A DNA stretch of 64,000 bases from an uncultured Collinsella sp. (GCA_902493855.1 CABUQV010000010.1:9786-73785); one strand, 5' to 3'; positions 32,746 to 41,803 are shown, numbered from the stretch's first letter. Made by a program: numbers and translations. The notes: generated by a model not told the origin, from the letters alone.

Positions 32746-33705
32746 CTAGCCGTGGAAGCGGGCTATAGGTGCAAGTGGCTGCTCGCGAAAGACGCGCTCG
32801 ACAGCGGCGCGGTATTCGTCGACCTTTTTGGTCTTGCGCACGATCTTGTGAACGGTAGCGGGATCGGCGAAGGCGCACTTGGCGTAGAACCACCACTCCT
32901 TCATGCGAAAGACCGCGTTGCCGCCAATCTCTTCTGCATACGCCGCAAACAGCGTGTCGTGGAAGCGCTGCAGCTCGGCTGCCGTGGCCGCAGGACCGCT
33001 GGCAACCATGCGAGCCAGCGCGGGGTTCGCGAGCAAGCCGCGCCCCAGCATTACATGGCGCGTGCCGGGATAGGCCTCCACCAGCGCATCCATATCCTCA
33101 AGATCAAAGATGTCGCCGTTGTAGGCCACGGGGAACGGCGCCCGTTCCAGCGTCTCGCCGTAAAACTCTTTGCGCGGCGAGCCCGTATAGCGGTCCTTTT
33201 GCACGCGCGGATGCACGATCAGCTCTGCCAGCGGCATGCGGCAATAGAGGTCGAGCACGCGCTCGTACTCGCCGTCGCTCTGCAGTCCCAGCCTAGTTTT
33301 TACCGACACCGGCAATGGCGAGCGCTCGCACACGTCGCTCAAGAACGCCTCGAGCTCATCCAGATTGCGTAAAAAGCCCGAGCCCTTCCCCTTGGCGACA
33401 ACCGTGCCCGAGGGGCAACCAAGGTTGAGATTGACCTCGCGATAGCCCATGTCGGCAAGCACCTGCGCCGCCCACACAAACTCGTCCGCATTCTTGGACA
33501 TCAGCTGAGGCACCACGTTGAGCCCCCGGTTATTGGCGGGATCGACCTCTTTAAACGCTTTGCCGCCAAAGCGGTTGCCTACCCGCGGCGGCGGCAAAAA
33601 CGGCGTGTAATAACAATCGAGTGCGCCAAAACACTCCGCGTGCACGCGACGGAACACATGCCCGGTAATCCCCTCCATAGGGGCCAACGATAGAATCATC
33701 AACAT
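32746..33705 (-). CDS. tRNA-dihydrouridine synthase
   Basis: A 319-residue FMN-dependent TIM-barrel enzyme that reduces uridines in the tRNA D-loop. SLAPMEGITGHVFRR at the N-terminus, VNLNLGCPSGTVVAKGKGSG near residue 92 with the catalytic Cys in LGCPS, VKTRLGL near 135, and the FMN-phosphate segment VMLGRGLLANP near 220 are all family hallmarks. The C-terminal helical domain is present. The start could be ATG 33705 or 33699; the former has GAGAG upstream. A palindromic repeat covers its upstream region. Confidence 0.92.
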   Translation of the reverse strand: MLMILSLAPMEGITGHVFRRVHAECFGALDCYYTPFLPPPRVGNRFGGKAFKEVDPANNRGLNVVPQLMSKNADEFVWAAQVLADMGYREVNLNLGCPSGTVVAKGKGSGFLRNLDELEAFLSDVCERSPLPVSVKTRLGLQSDGEYERVLDLYCRMPLAELIVHPRVQKDRYTGSPRKEFYGETLERAPFPVAYNGDIFDLEDMDALVEAYPGTRHVMLGRGLLANPALARMVASGPAATAAELQRFHDTLFAAYAEEIGGNAVFRMKEWWFYAKCAFADPATVHKIVRKTKKVDEYRAAVERVFREQPLAPIARFHG

Positions 33706-33718
33706 CTACTCTCAGATC

Positions 33719-33754
33719 AATGCGGCAAAGGGGCCGTCCCTTTGTCACATGCAT
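33719..33754. repeat. Palindromic repeat, family D (worn copy)
   Basis: TGCGGCAAAGGGG facing TCCCTTTGTCACATGCA: one intact arm and one altered arm of the TGTGACAAAGGGA palindrome found at 35616-35648 and 41804-41836. Confidence 0.55.
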
Positions 33755-33837
33755 TATGCCTTGTGTTTCAGGCGATTCACAAGGAAGAGGTAACTACTGA
33801 ACGATGGCCATCCTCCAGCCGCACCCCATACAACGAA

Positions 33838-34011
33838 GGTGAATGGTTTTCCGCGAAGTGAACGTGTGAAATCGGACCCCCGATGCATCGACACTTTTGG
33901 AGAGCCATTTCCTGCGGTTTTGTCGCTCAAACCCTGCGGTTTTTGCATCCAAAAGTGCGAATGCTTCAGGGGTCCAGAATAGGTCGCTCACTTCTCGGAA
34001 AACCATTCACC
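33838..34011. repeat. Large inverted-repeat element, family C, copy 1 (174 bp)
   Basis: The 24-base arm at 33838-33861 (GGTGAATGGTTTTCCGCGAAG...) matches the inverse of 33988-34011 with one mismatch. Inside are a second inverted pair (CATCGACACTTTTGGA against CCAAAAGTGCGAATG) and two CCTGCGGTTTT direct repeats. The same architecture recurs at 35418-35599. The rest of the 33706-34240 gap shows no gene. Confidence 0.8.
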
Positions 34012-34240
34012 CTCGATTTGCTGGCGCTCACAAACAGTGAGAGGCTGTCCCACGGCAGCCCCCTTGCGCGTCATTCGCCCCACGAAAGCGGCTCTATGCT
34101 CCAAAAACGACGTTCATGATCACGATGACCACCAACACCACGCCGTTGACACCATGTTTGAACAACAGACACCCCTCACTCATCTATACTCAAGAGCGCA
34201 TGCACATCGCCCCCGAATAACGATGAGAGTCGAGGCCCCC

Positions 34241-35374
34241 ATGCAGCAGCTCACCGAACAAGAAAAGAAACGCATCCAGCGGTACTGCACGTACCCCAAG
34301 ATCGCAGCGACCGCACTCGTCATGTCGTTCGTAGCATGCCTGTTGATGTTGCCGCTCCAAATGATCAACGATATCGCGTTCCACCAAAAGGAATTCCAAC
34401 CCGCGGGCATATATACCGCCATCGCACTCACCGTAATCGAACTCGTCATCTTTTGCTATTGCGCTCTTGCGCCGCGCTTTGGAATGCAGGGCAAACAGTG
34501 GAAGGAGCTGCAGAGCAGGCTTGCGGTAGCCCAGGCCAACCAGGACCGTTCCGCGGAGGTCGCCGGCGTGCTCGCCACGCAAGCTGTCGGCCGCTTGCTC
34601 AAGAACGGCGATAACGATCTCGCGCGCGACCTGGGCGGCGCTGCCGAGGTCGCCAGCGCCGTAGGGGCAGTCGCCACGGCGGCAGACGTGCTGGCCGAGA
34701 CCTCGAGCAATGCCGAGGCCATGGCAAACGCATACGGCGTGACGATTCCAAACCTCAAGAAGCAGATCATAGCTCTCGCAGTGGTGCCCGCCATTGTGCT
34801 GCTTGGCGTCTACATCCCGCAGTTTGTCCAGGGAAATAACGAGCTTCAGGCGAGAAAAGCTGCAGTCGCCGAGCAGCTCGCCATCGCGCAAGATGCCCTG
34901 GAGCCCGTGTGTGAACGCGTCGCGGCAGACGACCCATACGAGTCGTATCACGACTACGGCTACCGCATTATCGGCTATCTGCGCGACAATGACCTTGGCG
35001 CTCAAGCAGCCTATGTCTACCTTTCTTTTGATGCGGACGGCATGCTCACGGACGTCGATTACACTAGTCAGATCGACCCCGAGGCAAGCCTTGCAGACAA
35101 CCTCGATCGCGCCGAGCAGGATATCGCGACGCTTTGCGCCCCGCTCAACGGGTTGGACATTTCCGTTGCCACACCGGGCCTCCTCACGCCATGCAGCCTG
35201 TCGGATGAATTTAAACAGGCATTTTTAGCCGGATCCCTATATGAAGAAACCAGCATCAGGACGGAGGACGAATCTATCAAGTCGTACTATACCTTTGACA
35301 CCGAAGCCGCAGAAGAGTTCGACGAGTACACCCATCCGGAAATTAGGCTCATGCTCTCTGCAAAGAAGCATTAG
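34241..35374 (+). CDS. Two-helix membrane protein of unknown function
   Basis: A 377-residue protein with two early hydrophobic segments (about residues 22-45 and 55-75), then an Ala-rich helical region (DLGGAAEVASAVGAVATAADVLAETSS) and a third segment near 188-205, followed by a soluble C-terminal domain of about 170 residues with acidic patches. I recognise no catalytic motif or family. The ATG at 34241 is favoured by CGAGG 6 bases upstream. It is flanked on both sides by family C repeats. Confidence 0.7.
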   Translation: MQQLTEQEKKRIQRYCTYPKIAATALVMSFVACLLMLPLQMINDIAFHQKEFQPAGIYTAIALTVIELVIFCYCALAPRFGMQGKQWKELQSRLAVAQANQDRSAEVAGVLATQAVGRLLKNGDNDLARDLGGAAEVASAVGAVATAADVLAETSSNAEAMANAYGVTIPNLKKQIIALAVVPAIVLLGVYIPQFVQGNNELQARKAAVAEQLAIAQDALEPVCERVAADDPYESYHDYGYRIIGYLRDNDLGAQAAYVYLSFDADGMLTDVDYTSQIDPEASLADNLDRAEQDIATLCAPLNGLDISVATPGLLTPCSLSDEFKQAFLAGSLYEETSIRTEDESIKSYYTFDTEAAEEFDEYTHPEIRLMLSAKKH

Positions 35375-35417
35375 GGGCTTACGTTCTGATTTCCGCTCGC
35401 AAACGCCGTCTATATCT

Positions 35418-35599
35418 CGAGGTCTAATACTTTTCCGAGAAGTGAACGACCGTTTTTGGACCTCCGAAGCATCGACATTTTTTGACGTCAAAACCGCAGG
35501 ATTGTGCTGCCAAAACCGCAGGAAATTGCATCTCAAAAGTGTCGATGCTTCGGGGGTCCGTTTTCACTCGTTCACTTCTCGGGAAAAGTATTAGGCCTC
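35418..35599. repeat. Large inverted-repeat element, family C, copy 2 (182 bp)
   Basis: Arms of about 32 bases at 35418-35449 and 35568-35599 share TTTTCC(C)GAGAAGTGAACGA in inverted orientation. An inner pair (CCGAAGCATCGACATTTTTTGA against TCAAAAGTGTCGATGCTTCGG) and two AAAACCGCAGGA direct repeats sit between. Sequence and layout match copy 1 at 33838-34011. Confidence 0.82.
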
Positions 35600-35615
35600 G
35601 ATTTACAAGCCACTC

Positions 35616-35648
35616 AATGTGACAAAGGGGCTGCTCCTTTGTCACATT
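35616..35648. repeat. Palindromic repeat, family D
   Basis: AATGTGACAAAGGGG is mirrored by CTCCTTTGTCACATT with a short centre. It lies 16 bases after the family C element and downstream of the OxlT-like gene, where it could form a terminator. Confidence 0.75.
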
Positions 35649-35733
35649 CGATGAAAAAAGGGCACCGACGTTAGTCGATACCCCAAAGCGGCTGCAGGTT
35701 AAGCCCTACAGCGTATGTCAAAGACGAATCGAA

Positions 35734-36999
35734 CTATTCGTCCCAAGAGAGGTTCTTACCAGTCTTTTTTGCCAGCAGCAAGAACAGGCCGATAATAACG
35801 TTGCATGCGATGCAGAAGATGAAGACGCCCTGGAAGGAGCCGACAAGCTCATAGACCTTCATCATAACGGGCATGCCAAAGGCGCCGACGATATAGCCCA
35901 CAGAGCAGATCAGCGCGAAGATGCGACCGAAATCGCGGGAGCCAAAGACATCCATAACCAAAACGGTCAGGGCAGTGCCAGCGATGACGTACATTACGTC
36001 GTTCACGCCTGCTGCGAGGATGCTGAGCGTCGAGTTGCCGCAGCTCATCATGAGCATGACAAAGGAGAGGATGGAGACAGCGAGCCAGCCCAGAATGGCC
36101 TTCGTGCTGCCGAACTTATCGCAAGTGGTGCCGACGATCGGATTGAGGAACAGATCGAAGAGCGATGCAGCGGATACCATGAAGCCGCCCACCATGGGGC
36201 TAAAACCAACCTCGGAAGCATACGTCGGGAAGAGCTGGTTCATGCAGCAAGTGAGCTGAACGAGACAGAGGAAGCCGATGCAGAAGAAGAAGGCAGGCGA
36301 CTTAATGGCGCGCGCATAGCTAACGCCACGCGTGCTATCCTCGGTCGTCTCCTCGGTCTCGGTGACCGTCTCGCCCTCGACGTAGCCATAGGGCAGCATG
36401 CCCTTGTCCTGAGGCTTGTAGCGAATGATCAGAATGGAAGCTGGGAGAATGAGCACTGCGGAAACACCGGCGAGCACCAGATAACCAGTTCTCCAGCCAG
36501 CGGCCTCGATGACAGAGGTGATGACGGGACTCATGATGAGCATGTAAATCGAGTTCACTGCCCAAGCGAGACCGATTGCCAGGCCACCAGATTTTTTGAA
36601 CCACTGGTCAATAACGTCGGACATAGCGACGCCGGTGGTGAAGGCGAAGCAAACGCCAATCAGGGCGCCAGCGGCGATGAACATCCAGACTTCGGTGTAG
36701 AAGGCCATGCCTGCGCCGGCAGCGAGCAAAATAAGCTCGACAACGGGGAGCCAAACCTTGCCAACGACCTTGGGAATGAGTTTTCCGACAAACGGAAGAG
36801 CTGCCGCAAGACCAATGAGCGTTGCGGTGAAGTAATACGAGAAGATGGAATAGTCAAACCCAAACTCCTCGCACACGGGTGCGACGAAGGAGCCCGCGAT
36901 GACGCTATAGGATCCGGTCGTGCCGGCAGACATAAGGCCGAGCGCGATTACGAGAACCCATGCGTAAACCTTGCTGCTCTTTAACTTTGCATTTTCCAT
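35734..36999 (-). CDS. MFS transporter, OxlT-like (first copy)
   Basis: A 421-residue major facilitator with twelve hydrophobic segments and a central hydrophilic loop rich in Glu and Thr (GETVTETEETTED). The N-terminal stretch SAGTTGSYSVIAGSFVAPVCEEFGFD and the later FPTYASEVGFSP segment are those of the OxlT-like branch, which exchanges small carboxylates or related compounds. The ATG at 36999 has AGGAG 8 bases upstream. It follows the carbamoyltransferase gene by 11 bases and is last in a three-gene operon, so it is probably the substrate/product carrier of that pathway. It closely resembles the second copy at 40379-41659. Confidence 0.87.
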   Translation of the reverse strand: MENAKLKSSKVYAWVLVIALGLMSAGTTGSYSVIAGSFVAPVCEEFGFDYSIFSYYFTATLIGLAAALPFVGKLIPKVVGKVWLPVVELILLAAGAGMAFYTEVWMFIAAGALIGVCFAFTTGVAMSDVIDQWFKKSGGLAIGLAWAVNSIYMLIMSPVITSVIEAAGWRTGYLVLAGVSAVLILPASILIIRYKPQDKGMLPYGYVEGETVTETEETTEDSTRGVSYARAIKSPAFFFCIGFLCLVQLTCCMNQLFPTYASEVGFSPMVGGFMVSAASLFDLFLNPIVGTTCDKFGSTKAILGWLAVSILSFVMLMMSCGNSTLSILAAGVNDVMYVIAGTALTVLVMDVFGSRDFGRIFALICSVGYIVGAFGMPVMMKVYELVGSFQGVFIFCIACNVIIGLFLLLAKKTGKNLSWDE

Positions 37000-37010
37000 T
37001 GACGCAGCTC

Positions 37011-38075
37011 CTAGAGACCCAGAAGGGCACACATAACGGCCTTGATGGTGTGCTGACGGTTCTCTGCCTCACGGAAGATGACCGAAGCGTTGGCCTCAAA
37101 GCACTCGTCGGCAATCTCGAAACCCTCGGTGATGATCTCGCGATGAAGGTCGTTCTTGCACTGGTCGAGGAGCATCTTGCCAACACGGTGATCCGCGTTG
37201 TGGACAGAGGGAAGCTCATGCATGCAGAAGATGTCGGGATTGTTGGTGCGCTTGCACAGCTCGCTGGTGACGCGATAGGGGTACAGAGACTCGGCATCGC
37301 CCAACCAGGAGTTGTAGTCGTCGGGATCCAGAACCTCTTCTCCGCACTCGGGGTTGATGTAGCGCCACTCCTCGGTAACGATAACGTCAACGCCATCCAG
37401 GGCATCGAGGTCAGAGGTGATGGTAAAGGTCCTATTGGGAGCGTACTTGGCGTAGCAGGCCTCCACCTCTTCGATCATTTCCTTGCACATCTGATGACGG
37501 AGGTCGTCGGGGCCGATGGCGAGGAAGTCCATGTCGAGCATAGCGCACAGACGGCCATACCACACTGGGGCGCCGGCGCAGTTGCCAACGAAAGCCATCT
37601 TCTTGCCGCGGCTCGTACGCAGACCGCCCCATTGCTCTTCCATCGTAAGAGCGTCAGCGAGCATCTGAGTCGGGTGATCGCCGAGAGTAAGGGCATTGAT
37701 GACCGGGATGTCAACCAGGTCGGCGACGTCATAGAGGAACTGCTCGTCCTTCTGTGCGCGGTAGACGATGAGATCGTACATGCCGTTAAAGACGCGCATG
37801 GCATCCTTGACGGTCTCGCAGTCACCCATGTGGGAGTTGGTCAGATAAGTGAAGCCCATGCCCAAATCATTGCAGGAGGTCTCGAATGCGCAACGAGTAC
37901 GGGTCGAGCCCCACTCAAAGTTGGCGAGGACGTTTTTGCCGGGGAAGTAGCGCTGGTCGACACCAGACTTCTTCTGAGCCTTAAGGTTCCAGGCAAGATC
38001 GATGAGATAGCGGAAATCCTCGGAGGAGAGATCATGGATGTTGATGTAGTCGCGACCGCGGAGGCTGTTGTTCAT
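37011..38075 (-). CDS. Ornithine/putrescine-type carbamoyltransferase, atypical
   Basis: A 354-residue transcarbamylase. The carbamoyl-phosphate motif is present as STRTRCAFET (about residue 53) but preceded by Trp-Gly where ornithine enzymes have Lys-Thr. The HPTQ motif near residue 139 is normal. The second-substrate motif, HCLP in ornithine and putrescine enzymes, reads MHELPSVHN near 278, so the conserved cysteine is Glu. The ending REAENRQHTIKAVM is standard. Beside an agmatine-deiminase-family gene the expected reaction is phosphorolysis of N-carbamoylputrescine to putrescine and carbamoyl phosphate, but the changed residues leave the true substrate open. The ATG at 38075 has AAAGGAAA upstream. 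No carbamate kinase gene is nearby. Confidence 0.82.
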   Translation of the reverse strand: MNNSLRGRDYINIHDLSSEDFRYLIDLAWNLKAQKKSGVDQRYFPGKNVLANFEWGSTRTRCAFETSCNDLGMGFTYLTNSHMGDCETVKDAMRVFNGMYDLIVYRAQKDEQFLYDVADLVDIPVINALTLGDHPTQMLADALTMEEQWGGLRTSRGKKMAFVGNCAGAPVWYGRLCAMLDMDFLAIGPDDLRHQMCKEMIEEVEACYAKYAPNRTFTITSDLDALDGVDVIVTEEWRYINPECGEEVLDPDDYNSWLGDAESLYPYRVTSELCKRTNNPDIFCMHELPSVHNADHRVGKMLLDQCKNDLHREIITEGFEIADECFEANASVIFREAENRQHTIKAVMCALLGL

Positions 38076-38198
38076 GCCTATTTCCTTTCGAATTATTATC
38101 AAAATTATTGTTGAATGTGTCCCCGAGGAAAACACGGATATCCCTCGGGGAGCGGTACATGTGGCGCCTAAGCCAAAGAGCGCAGGCTCTAAGGCTCA

Positions 38199-39437
38199 CT
38201 AACGACTGGCCGCCACGTCCTTAGTCCAGCAGTGCACGCCGCCGCCGGACAGGTTAAGCGCGAGGGAATCAATCATGATGACTTTGCGATCGGGGAAGCA
38301 GCTCTCAAGAACTGCCTTGGCCTGCTCATCCTTCTCTTTCACGACCTCACTCATGCCCTCGTGGTAATAACGCTGGCCAAGAACGACGCCGTTGCAAATC
38401 AGGAAGTTGCAGTAGCTCGCTGCGGCGTAGAAGTGGACGGGGCCCTCGGGCCAGGGGGTGCCATCCATAAACTTGCCGCCCATTTCGTCGATGAAGCCCT
38501 TATAGAGCTCGTAATCTTCATCGCCAGGGGCGATAACGACTTCAATAGGCTCGGCGGTGGGCATACGAACGATCTCGAAGGGCTTGCCCTCCCAGTCCGT
38601 TTCGTTGCTCAGGATCTCGTAGGCTGCCTCAATACGGCGACGAGACTCTGCTCCAGCCTTGCTCGAGGCTGCCTCTTCATCGGACACCTCGGCAAGAAGA
38701 ATCTTGTTCGGAGTGATAAAGCGACACATCTCATCAATGTGAGCTGCAAAGCTCATGCCAAAGACGGGAGTTCCGTCTTCCTTCTCGTCGAGGATGCCCA
38801 GTCGATAGTCGTCGTCCTCGAGCATAGGCTGCGGAAGCCAGATAACCTTGTTGAGGTTGTAGATGCGCTTATACTCGGCCTCTACTTCCTCTTTCGTGAA
38901 CTCGGGATTACGCTTGCGGCATTCCGTGTCCTCGATGGCGATCAGAGTGCCGTGACCGTCAAACTCGCGGTCGCCGCCCTCCGAAACCATTTCGGAATTG
39001 ACGATATCGAAGCAACCGAGCGCAACCGCCATGTGAACGGCTGCCTTACGTGCGGACTGGCACTCCGGGGAGTTCTTGTCCCACACGCCGTAATAGGTCC
39101 AAGCGGGGTTGACCATATAAGAATGGCCCTTGTCGTCGACCATGATGCTGGGACCGTTGTCGCGGACATAGAAGTTGGAGTCTTCGAACTGCGTGATCTC
39201 GATGCGATCGAGATCAACCCCCTCCTCCTTCAGTCGCGAGCAAGCCTCCTCATAGGAGCCGGGGGTGCCGCAATTGAGGTTGACCGTAACGTCGCCATAC
39301 TCGAGCAGAGCCTTGATCACGTCAACGCAGGGCTGGCGGTTATCGTAGCCCTCTGCACGGATGTAATCGGGAAGCCATGTCACATAGACGTTGGAGCGCT
39401 TCTCGAACTCGCCCGGCATACGATAGTTCTCGTACAT
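38199..39437 (-). CDS. Agmatine deiminase-family (PPAD) amidinohydrolase
   Basis: A 412-residue guanidino-group-modifying enzyme with the pentein fold. Recognisable residues are FYVRDNGPSIMVDDKG near 115, SEGGDREFDGHGTLIAIEDT near 172-190, the catalytic histidine region FAAHIDEMCRF near 250, and the catalytic cysteine in LSGGGVHCWTKD at the C-terminus. Agmatine deiminase turns agmatine into N-carbamoylputrescine and ammonia. The protein is longer than the usual 365-380 aa because of an insertion near 190-230. The ATG at 39437 has GGAAGGA upstream. It is first in the operon with the carbamoyltransferase and MFS genes, and a TetR-type operator sits about 80 bases upstream. Confidence 0.85.
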   Translation of the reverse strand: MYENYRMPGEFEKRSNVYVTWLPDYIRAEGYDNRQPCVDVIKALLEYGDVTVNLNCGTPGSYEEACSRLKEEGVDLDRIEITQFEDSNFYVRDNGPSIMVDDKGHSYMVNPAWTYYGVWDKNSPECQSARKAAVHMAVALGCFDIVNSEMVSEGGDREFDGHGTLIAIEDTECRKRNPEFTKEEVEAEYKRIYNLNKVIWLPQPMLEDDDYRLGILDEKEDGTPVFGMSFAAHIDEMCRFITPNKILLAEVSDEEAASSKAGAESRRRIEAAYEILSNETDWEGKPFEIVRMPTAEPIEVVIAPGDEDYELYKGFIDEMGGKFMDGTPWPEGPVHFYAAASYCNFLICNGVVLGQRYYHEGMSEVVKEKDEQAKAVLESCFPDRKVIMIDSLALNLSGGGVHCWTKDVAASR

Positions 39438-39519
39438 GGTTGGTCCTTCCGTCGGGTTTCCCGCGATGCTGTCCGGCCGCGACAATAGCGGGGTTTCACC
39501 TGCTATAGTACTACTATAC

Positions 39520-39533
39520 CTACCGTTCGGTAG
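39520..39533. promoter_or_regulatory. TetR operator candidate between the deiminase operon and tetR
   Basis: CTACCGTTCGGTAG is a palindrome with 6-bp arms around TT. A related worn copy (ATACCGTTCGCCGTAT) follows at about 39568-39583. Similar sites lie upstream of the second MFS gene. Confidence 0.65.
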
Positions 39534-39676
39534 ATAATTTTGAATAATTGCCGCTCGCCTACTGATACATACCGTTCGCCGTATATAGTGGTCATGTTTG
39601 GACACGAATTGATGTTCCGTTGCCATCCTTAATAATGTTGGTAGTGCGGAAGTGATTTGCAATGGAGAAATGCAGC

Positions 39677-40240
39677 ATGAGCACAAGAAAAAAAATATTG
39701 GACGCAATGTACGATCTTGTGGCAGAAGTCGGTTATGACAAAGCATCTATCGGAAAGATTTGCGACTTTGTCGGTATATCCAAGCCGTCGGTGTACTACT
39801 ACTTTCCCTCAAAAGAGGAGATTTTCACTACGCTCTTGGACAGCATGTTTCCGACCATTGACTATCAGCGCGACTACTCGCTAATAGTCGATAGGGACGG
39901 GTTCAAGGCCGCGCTTATCGAGCTCGGCAATTCAGTTATAGGTGGCTATCGAAGCGATGAAAAGCGCCGGCGCGTGCTGGCCGAGGTTAGCGTTCAAGCA
40001 AATCGAATTCCTGCAGTTCAGGAACGTCAAGCGACGGCGACCAAACGAACCATGGATGCGCTTAAAGACATCCTTCTTCATGGTGTAGAGATTGGCGCGT
40101 TTTCCGATAGCGCCGACGTAATGCTCTACGTACAAATTCTTTATACCGTTCTGGAGGGAGCAAGCAATACGGTCGCTCAAGGTGAGGATATTGATGAGAA
40201 AGCGGTTTGGGCGGGAATAGTCGAGCTTATGTTCAAATAA
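39677..40240 (+). CDS. TetR-family regulator of the deiminase/MFS locus
   Basis: A 187-residue repressor. The N-terminal domain STRKKILDAMYDLVAEVGYD followed by ASIGKICDFVGISKPSVYYYFPSKEEIF is the classic TetR helix-turn-helix; the C-terminal part is helical and should bind a ligand. The ATG at 39677 is favoured by GGAGA upstream; ATG at 39662 is the alternative. It is divergent from the deiminase operon, with palindromes in the shared gap, and convergent with the second MFS gene, which carries similar palindromes upstream. It is therefore the likely local repressor of both MFS units and of its own gene. Confidence 0.87.
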   Translation: MSTRKKILDAMYDLVAEVGYDKASIGKICDFVGISKPSVYYYFPSKEEIFTTLLDSMFPTIDYQRDYSLIVDRDGFKAALIELGNSVIGGYRSDEKRRRVLAEVSVQANRIPAVQERQATATKRTMDALKDILLHGVEIGAFSDSADVMLYVQILYTVLEGASNTVAQGEDIDEKAVWAGIVELMFK

Positions 40241-40303
40241 ACCAGCCAAGCTGAAGCGCATGTTGGCACCCATGGTGCCTGCGGGCAACCTTTAAAACGA
40301 AAA

Positions 40304-40341
40304 CAGGGGTCGACTCCAGTCTGGCTTGGAGTCGACCCCTG
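40304..40341. terminator. Terminator between tetR and the second MFS gene
   Basis: CAGGGGTCGACTCCA (40304-40318) pairs exactly with 40327-40341 over an 8-base loop, between the ends of two convergent genes. Confidence 0.85.
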
Positions 40342-40378
40342 TTGCATGGCAATCTATGCCGATGCAAATCGGCGCTTA

Positions 40379-41659
40379 TTACTTTTCAGCAGCCTTATTG
40401 AGAAAGCCGGAAACGATAGCAAACGCAGCAATCATAAGGTTGCAGGCAATGCAGAAGATAAATACTCCCTGGAATGACCCTGCCATGCCGTAAACCTTCA
40501 TCATGACCGGCATTCCAAAAGCACCGACGACATAGCCCGCTGAGCAAACGATCGAATAGATCCTTCCAAAATCGCGTGATCCAAAGAGCGAGAGGAGAAG
40601 CATCGGCATTGCGGTTCCAACGATGGCGAACATGACATCGTTTACACCAGCTGCAATGATGGAAACGGTCTCATTGCTTCCGCCAATGATAAGAAGCAGG
40701 AATGAAAGAATGCTGACACCTGTCCATGCGACCGTTGCTTTAATAGCGCCAAGCTTGTCGCATGTTTTGCCCACGAAGGGATTTAGGAAGATATCGGAGA
40801 GTGAAGCTGCCGAGACCATTAAGCTTCCTACGATAGGATTGAAACCGACCTCGCTTGCATAGGTTGGAAACAGCTGGTTCATGCAGCAGGTGAGCTGCGC
40901 CACGCAAAGCAAGAGGACACAGAGAATAAAAGACGGCGTTTTCGCGGCATCGCGGAGTGCCATGCCCGAAAGGACATCTTCCTGCTCATCGGCGCTGCAG
41001 CTCTCATGGGTTTCGGAGGCGGTCTCTCCGTACGGAAGCATATTGCGATCAGAGGGGTTAAGGCGAATGATAAATGCGCTTGCAGGCAAAATCATAGCTG
41101 CAGAAACGGCCGCAAGCACGATGTATCCCGTACGCCAGCCTTGCTGCTCGATGACCAGTGTAATGACAGGACTCAATAACAGCGTGCAGAGAGAATTAAC
41201 GCCCCAAGCGAGGCCGATGGCGAGACCGGACGATTTGCTGAACCATTGGTCAATGACATCGGACATGCAGACGCCCGTTGTAAACGAAAAGCAGATGCCG
41301 ATCACTGCGGCGGAGACGGTGAACATCCAGACCTCGGTGTAGAACGCCATTGCGGCGCCGGCGGCAATAAGGACGAGTTCAATGCAAATATGCCATGGTT
41401 TGCCGATTACTTTTGGAATGAAGCGACTCAAAAGCGGAAGCCCAAGCGCAAGGCCAAGAAGAATCGCGGTGAAATAGAAAGAAAAAGAAGTGTAGTCAAA
41501 GCCCAGATCTTCACATACTGGAGCAACGAATGAGCCGGCAATAATGCTATATGTGCCAGTTGTTCCGGCGGACATTAAGCCGAGCGCAATAACGACGACC
41601 CAAGCAAATGCGCCGCTTTCACGGAGACAATCTTTTTTGGCTGGTGTGGTGAGAGTCAT
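40379..41659 (-). CDS. MFS transporter, OxlT-like (second copy)
   Basis: A 426-residue twelve-helix major facilitator, clearly a paralogue of the carrier at 35734-36999: both share SAGTTG-YS-IAGSFVAPVCE, VIDQWF-KS-GLAIGLAW, LTCCMNQLFPTYASEVGF and FGMPVMMKVYG/E in the same order. The linker loop differs (SCSADEQEDVLSG). The ATG at 41659 has ATGGAG upstream. It is transcribed alone, with two TetR-type palindromes in the upstream gap, so its expression is probably tied to the deiminase operon. Confidence 0.86.
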   Translation of the reverse strand: MTLTTPAKKDCLRESGAFAWVVVIALGLMSAGTTGTYSIIAGSFVAPVCEDLGFDYTSFSFYFTAILLGLALGLPLLSRFIPKVIGKPWHICIELVLIAAGAAMAFYTEVWMFTVSAAVIGICFSFTTGVCMSDVIDQWFSKSSGLAIGLAWGVNSLCTLLLSPVITLVIEQQGWRTGYIVLAAVSAAMILPASAFIIRLNPSDRNMLPYGETASETHESCSADEQEDVLSGMALRDAAKTPSFILCVLLLCVAQLTCCMNQLFPTYASEVGFNPIVGSLMVSAASLSDIFLNPFVGKTCDKLGAIKATVAWTGVSILSFLLLIIGGSNETVSIIAAGVNDVMFAIVGTAMPMLLLSLFGSRDFGRIYSIVCSAGYVVGAFGMPVMMKVYGMAGSFQGVFIFCIACNLMIAAFAIVSGFLNKAAEK

Positions 41660-41696
41660 GGTTGCTCCATTTCTATCGGCAATACATCCTATATGC

Positions 41697-41710
41697 CTAC
41701 CGATAGGTAT
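41697..41710. promoter_or_regulatory. TetR operator candidate upstream of the second MFS gene
   Basis: CTACCGATAGGTAT differs from CTACCGTTCGGTAG at 39520 mainly in the centre and lies 38 bases upstream of the MFS start. Confidence 0.55.
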
Positions 41711-41763
41711 ATAAACCAGAGGACTCTTCGTCAAGCATTAAGCGGGGAGAGGGAGTTCTTAAC

Positions 41764-41777
41764 CTGCCGAACGGTAA
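41764..41777. promoter_or_regulatory. Third TetR-type site
   Basis: CTGCCGAACGGTAA matches 12 of 14 positions of the operator at 39520 read on the opposite strand. It lies about 105 bases upstream of the MFS start. Confidence 0.45.
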
Positions 41778-41803
41778 TTAGACCCCGTTTTCGCAAGGGT
41801 CTC

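Noticed and set aside
38232..39488. A 418-codon frame antisense to the agmatine-deiminase-like gene
   Set aside because: No motif or ribosome site, and it lies entirely opposite a conserved gene.
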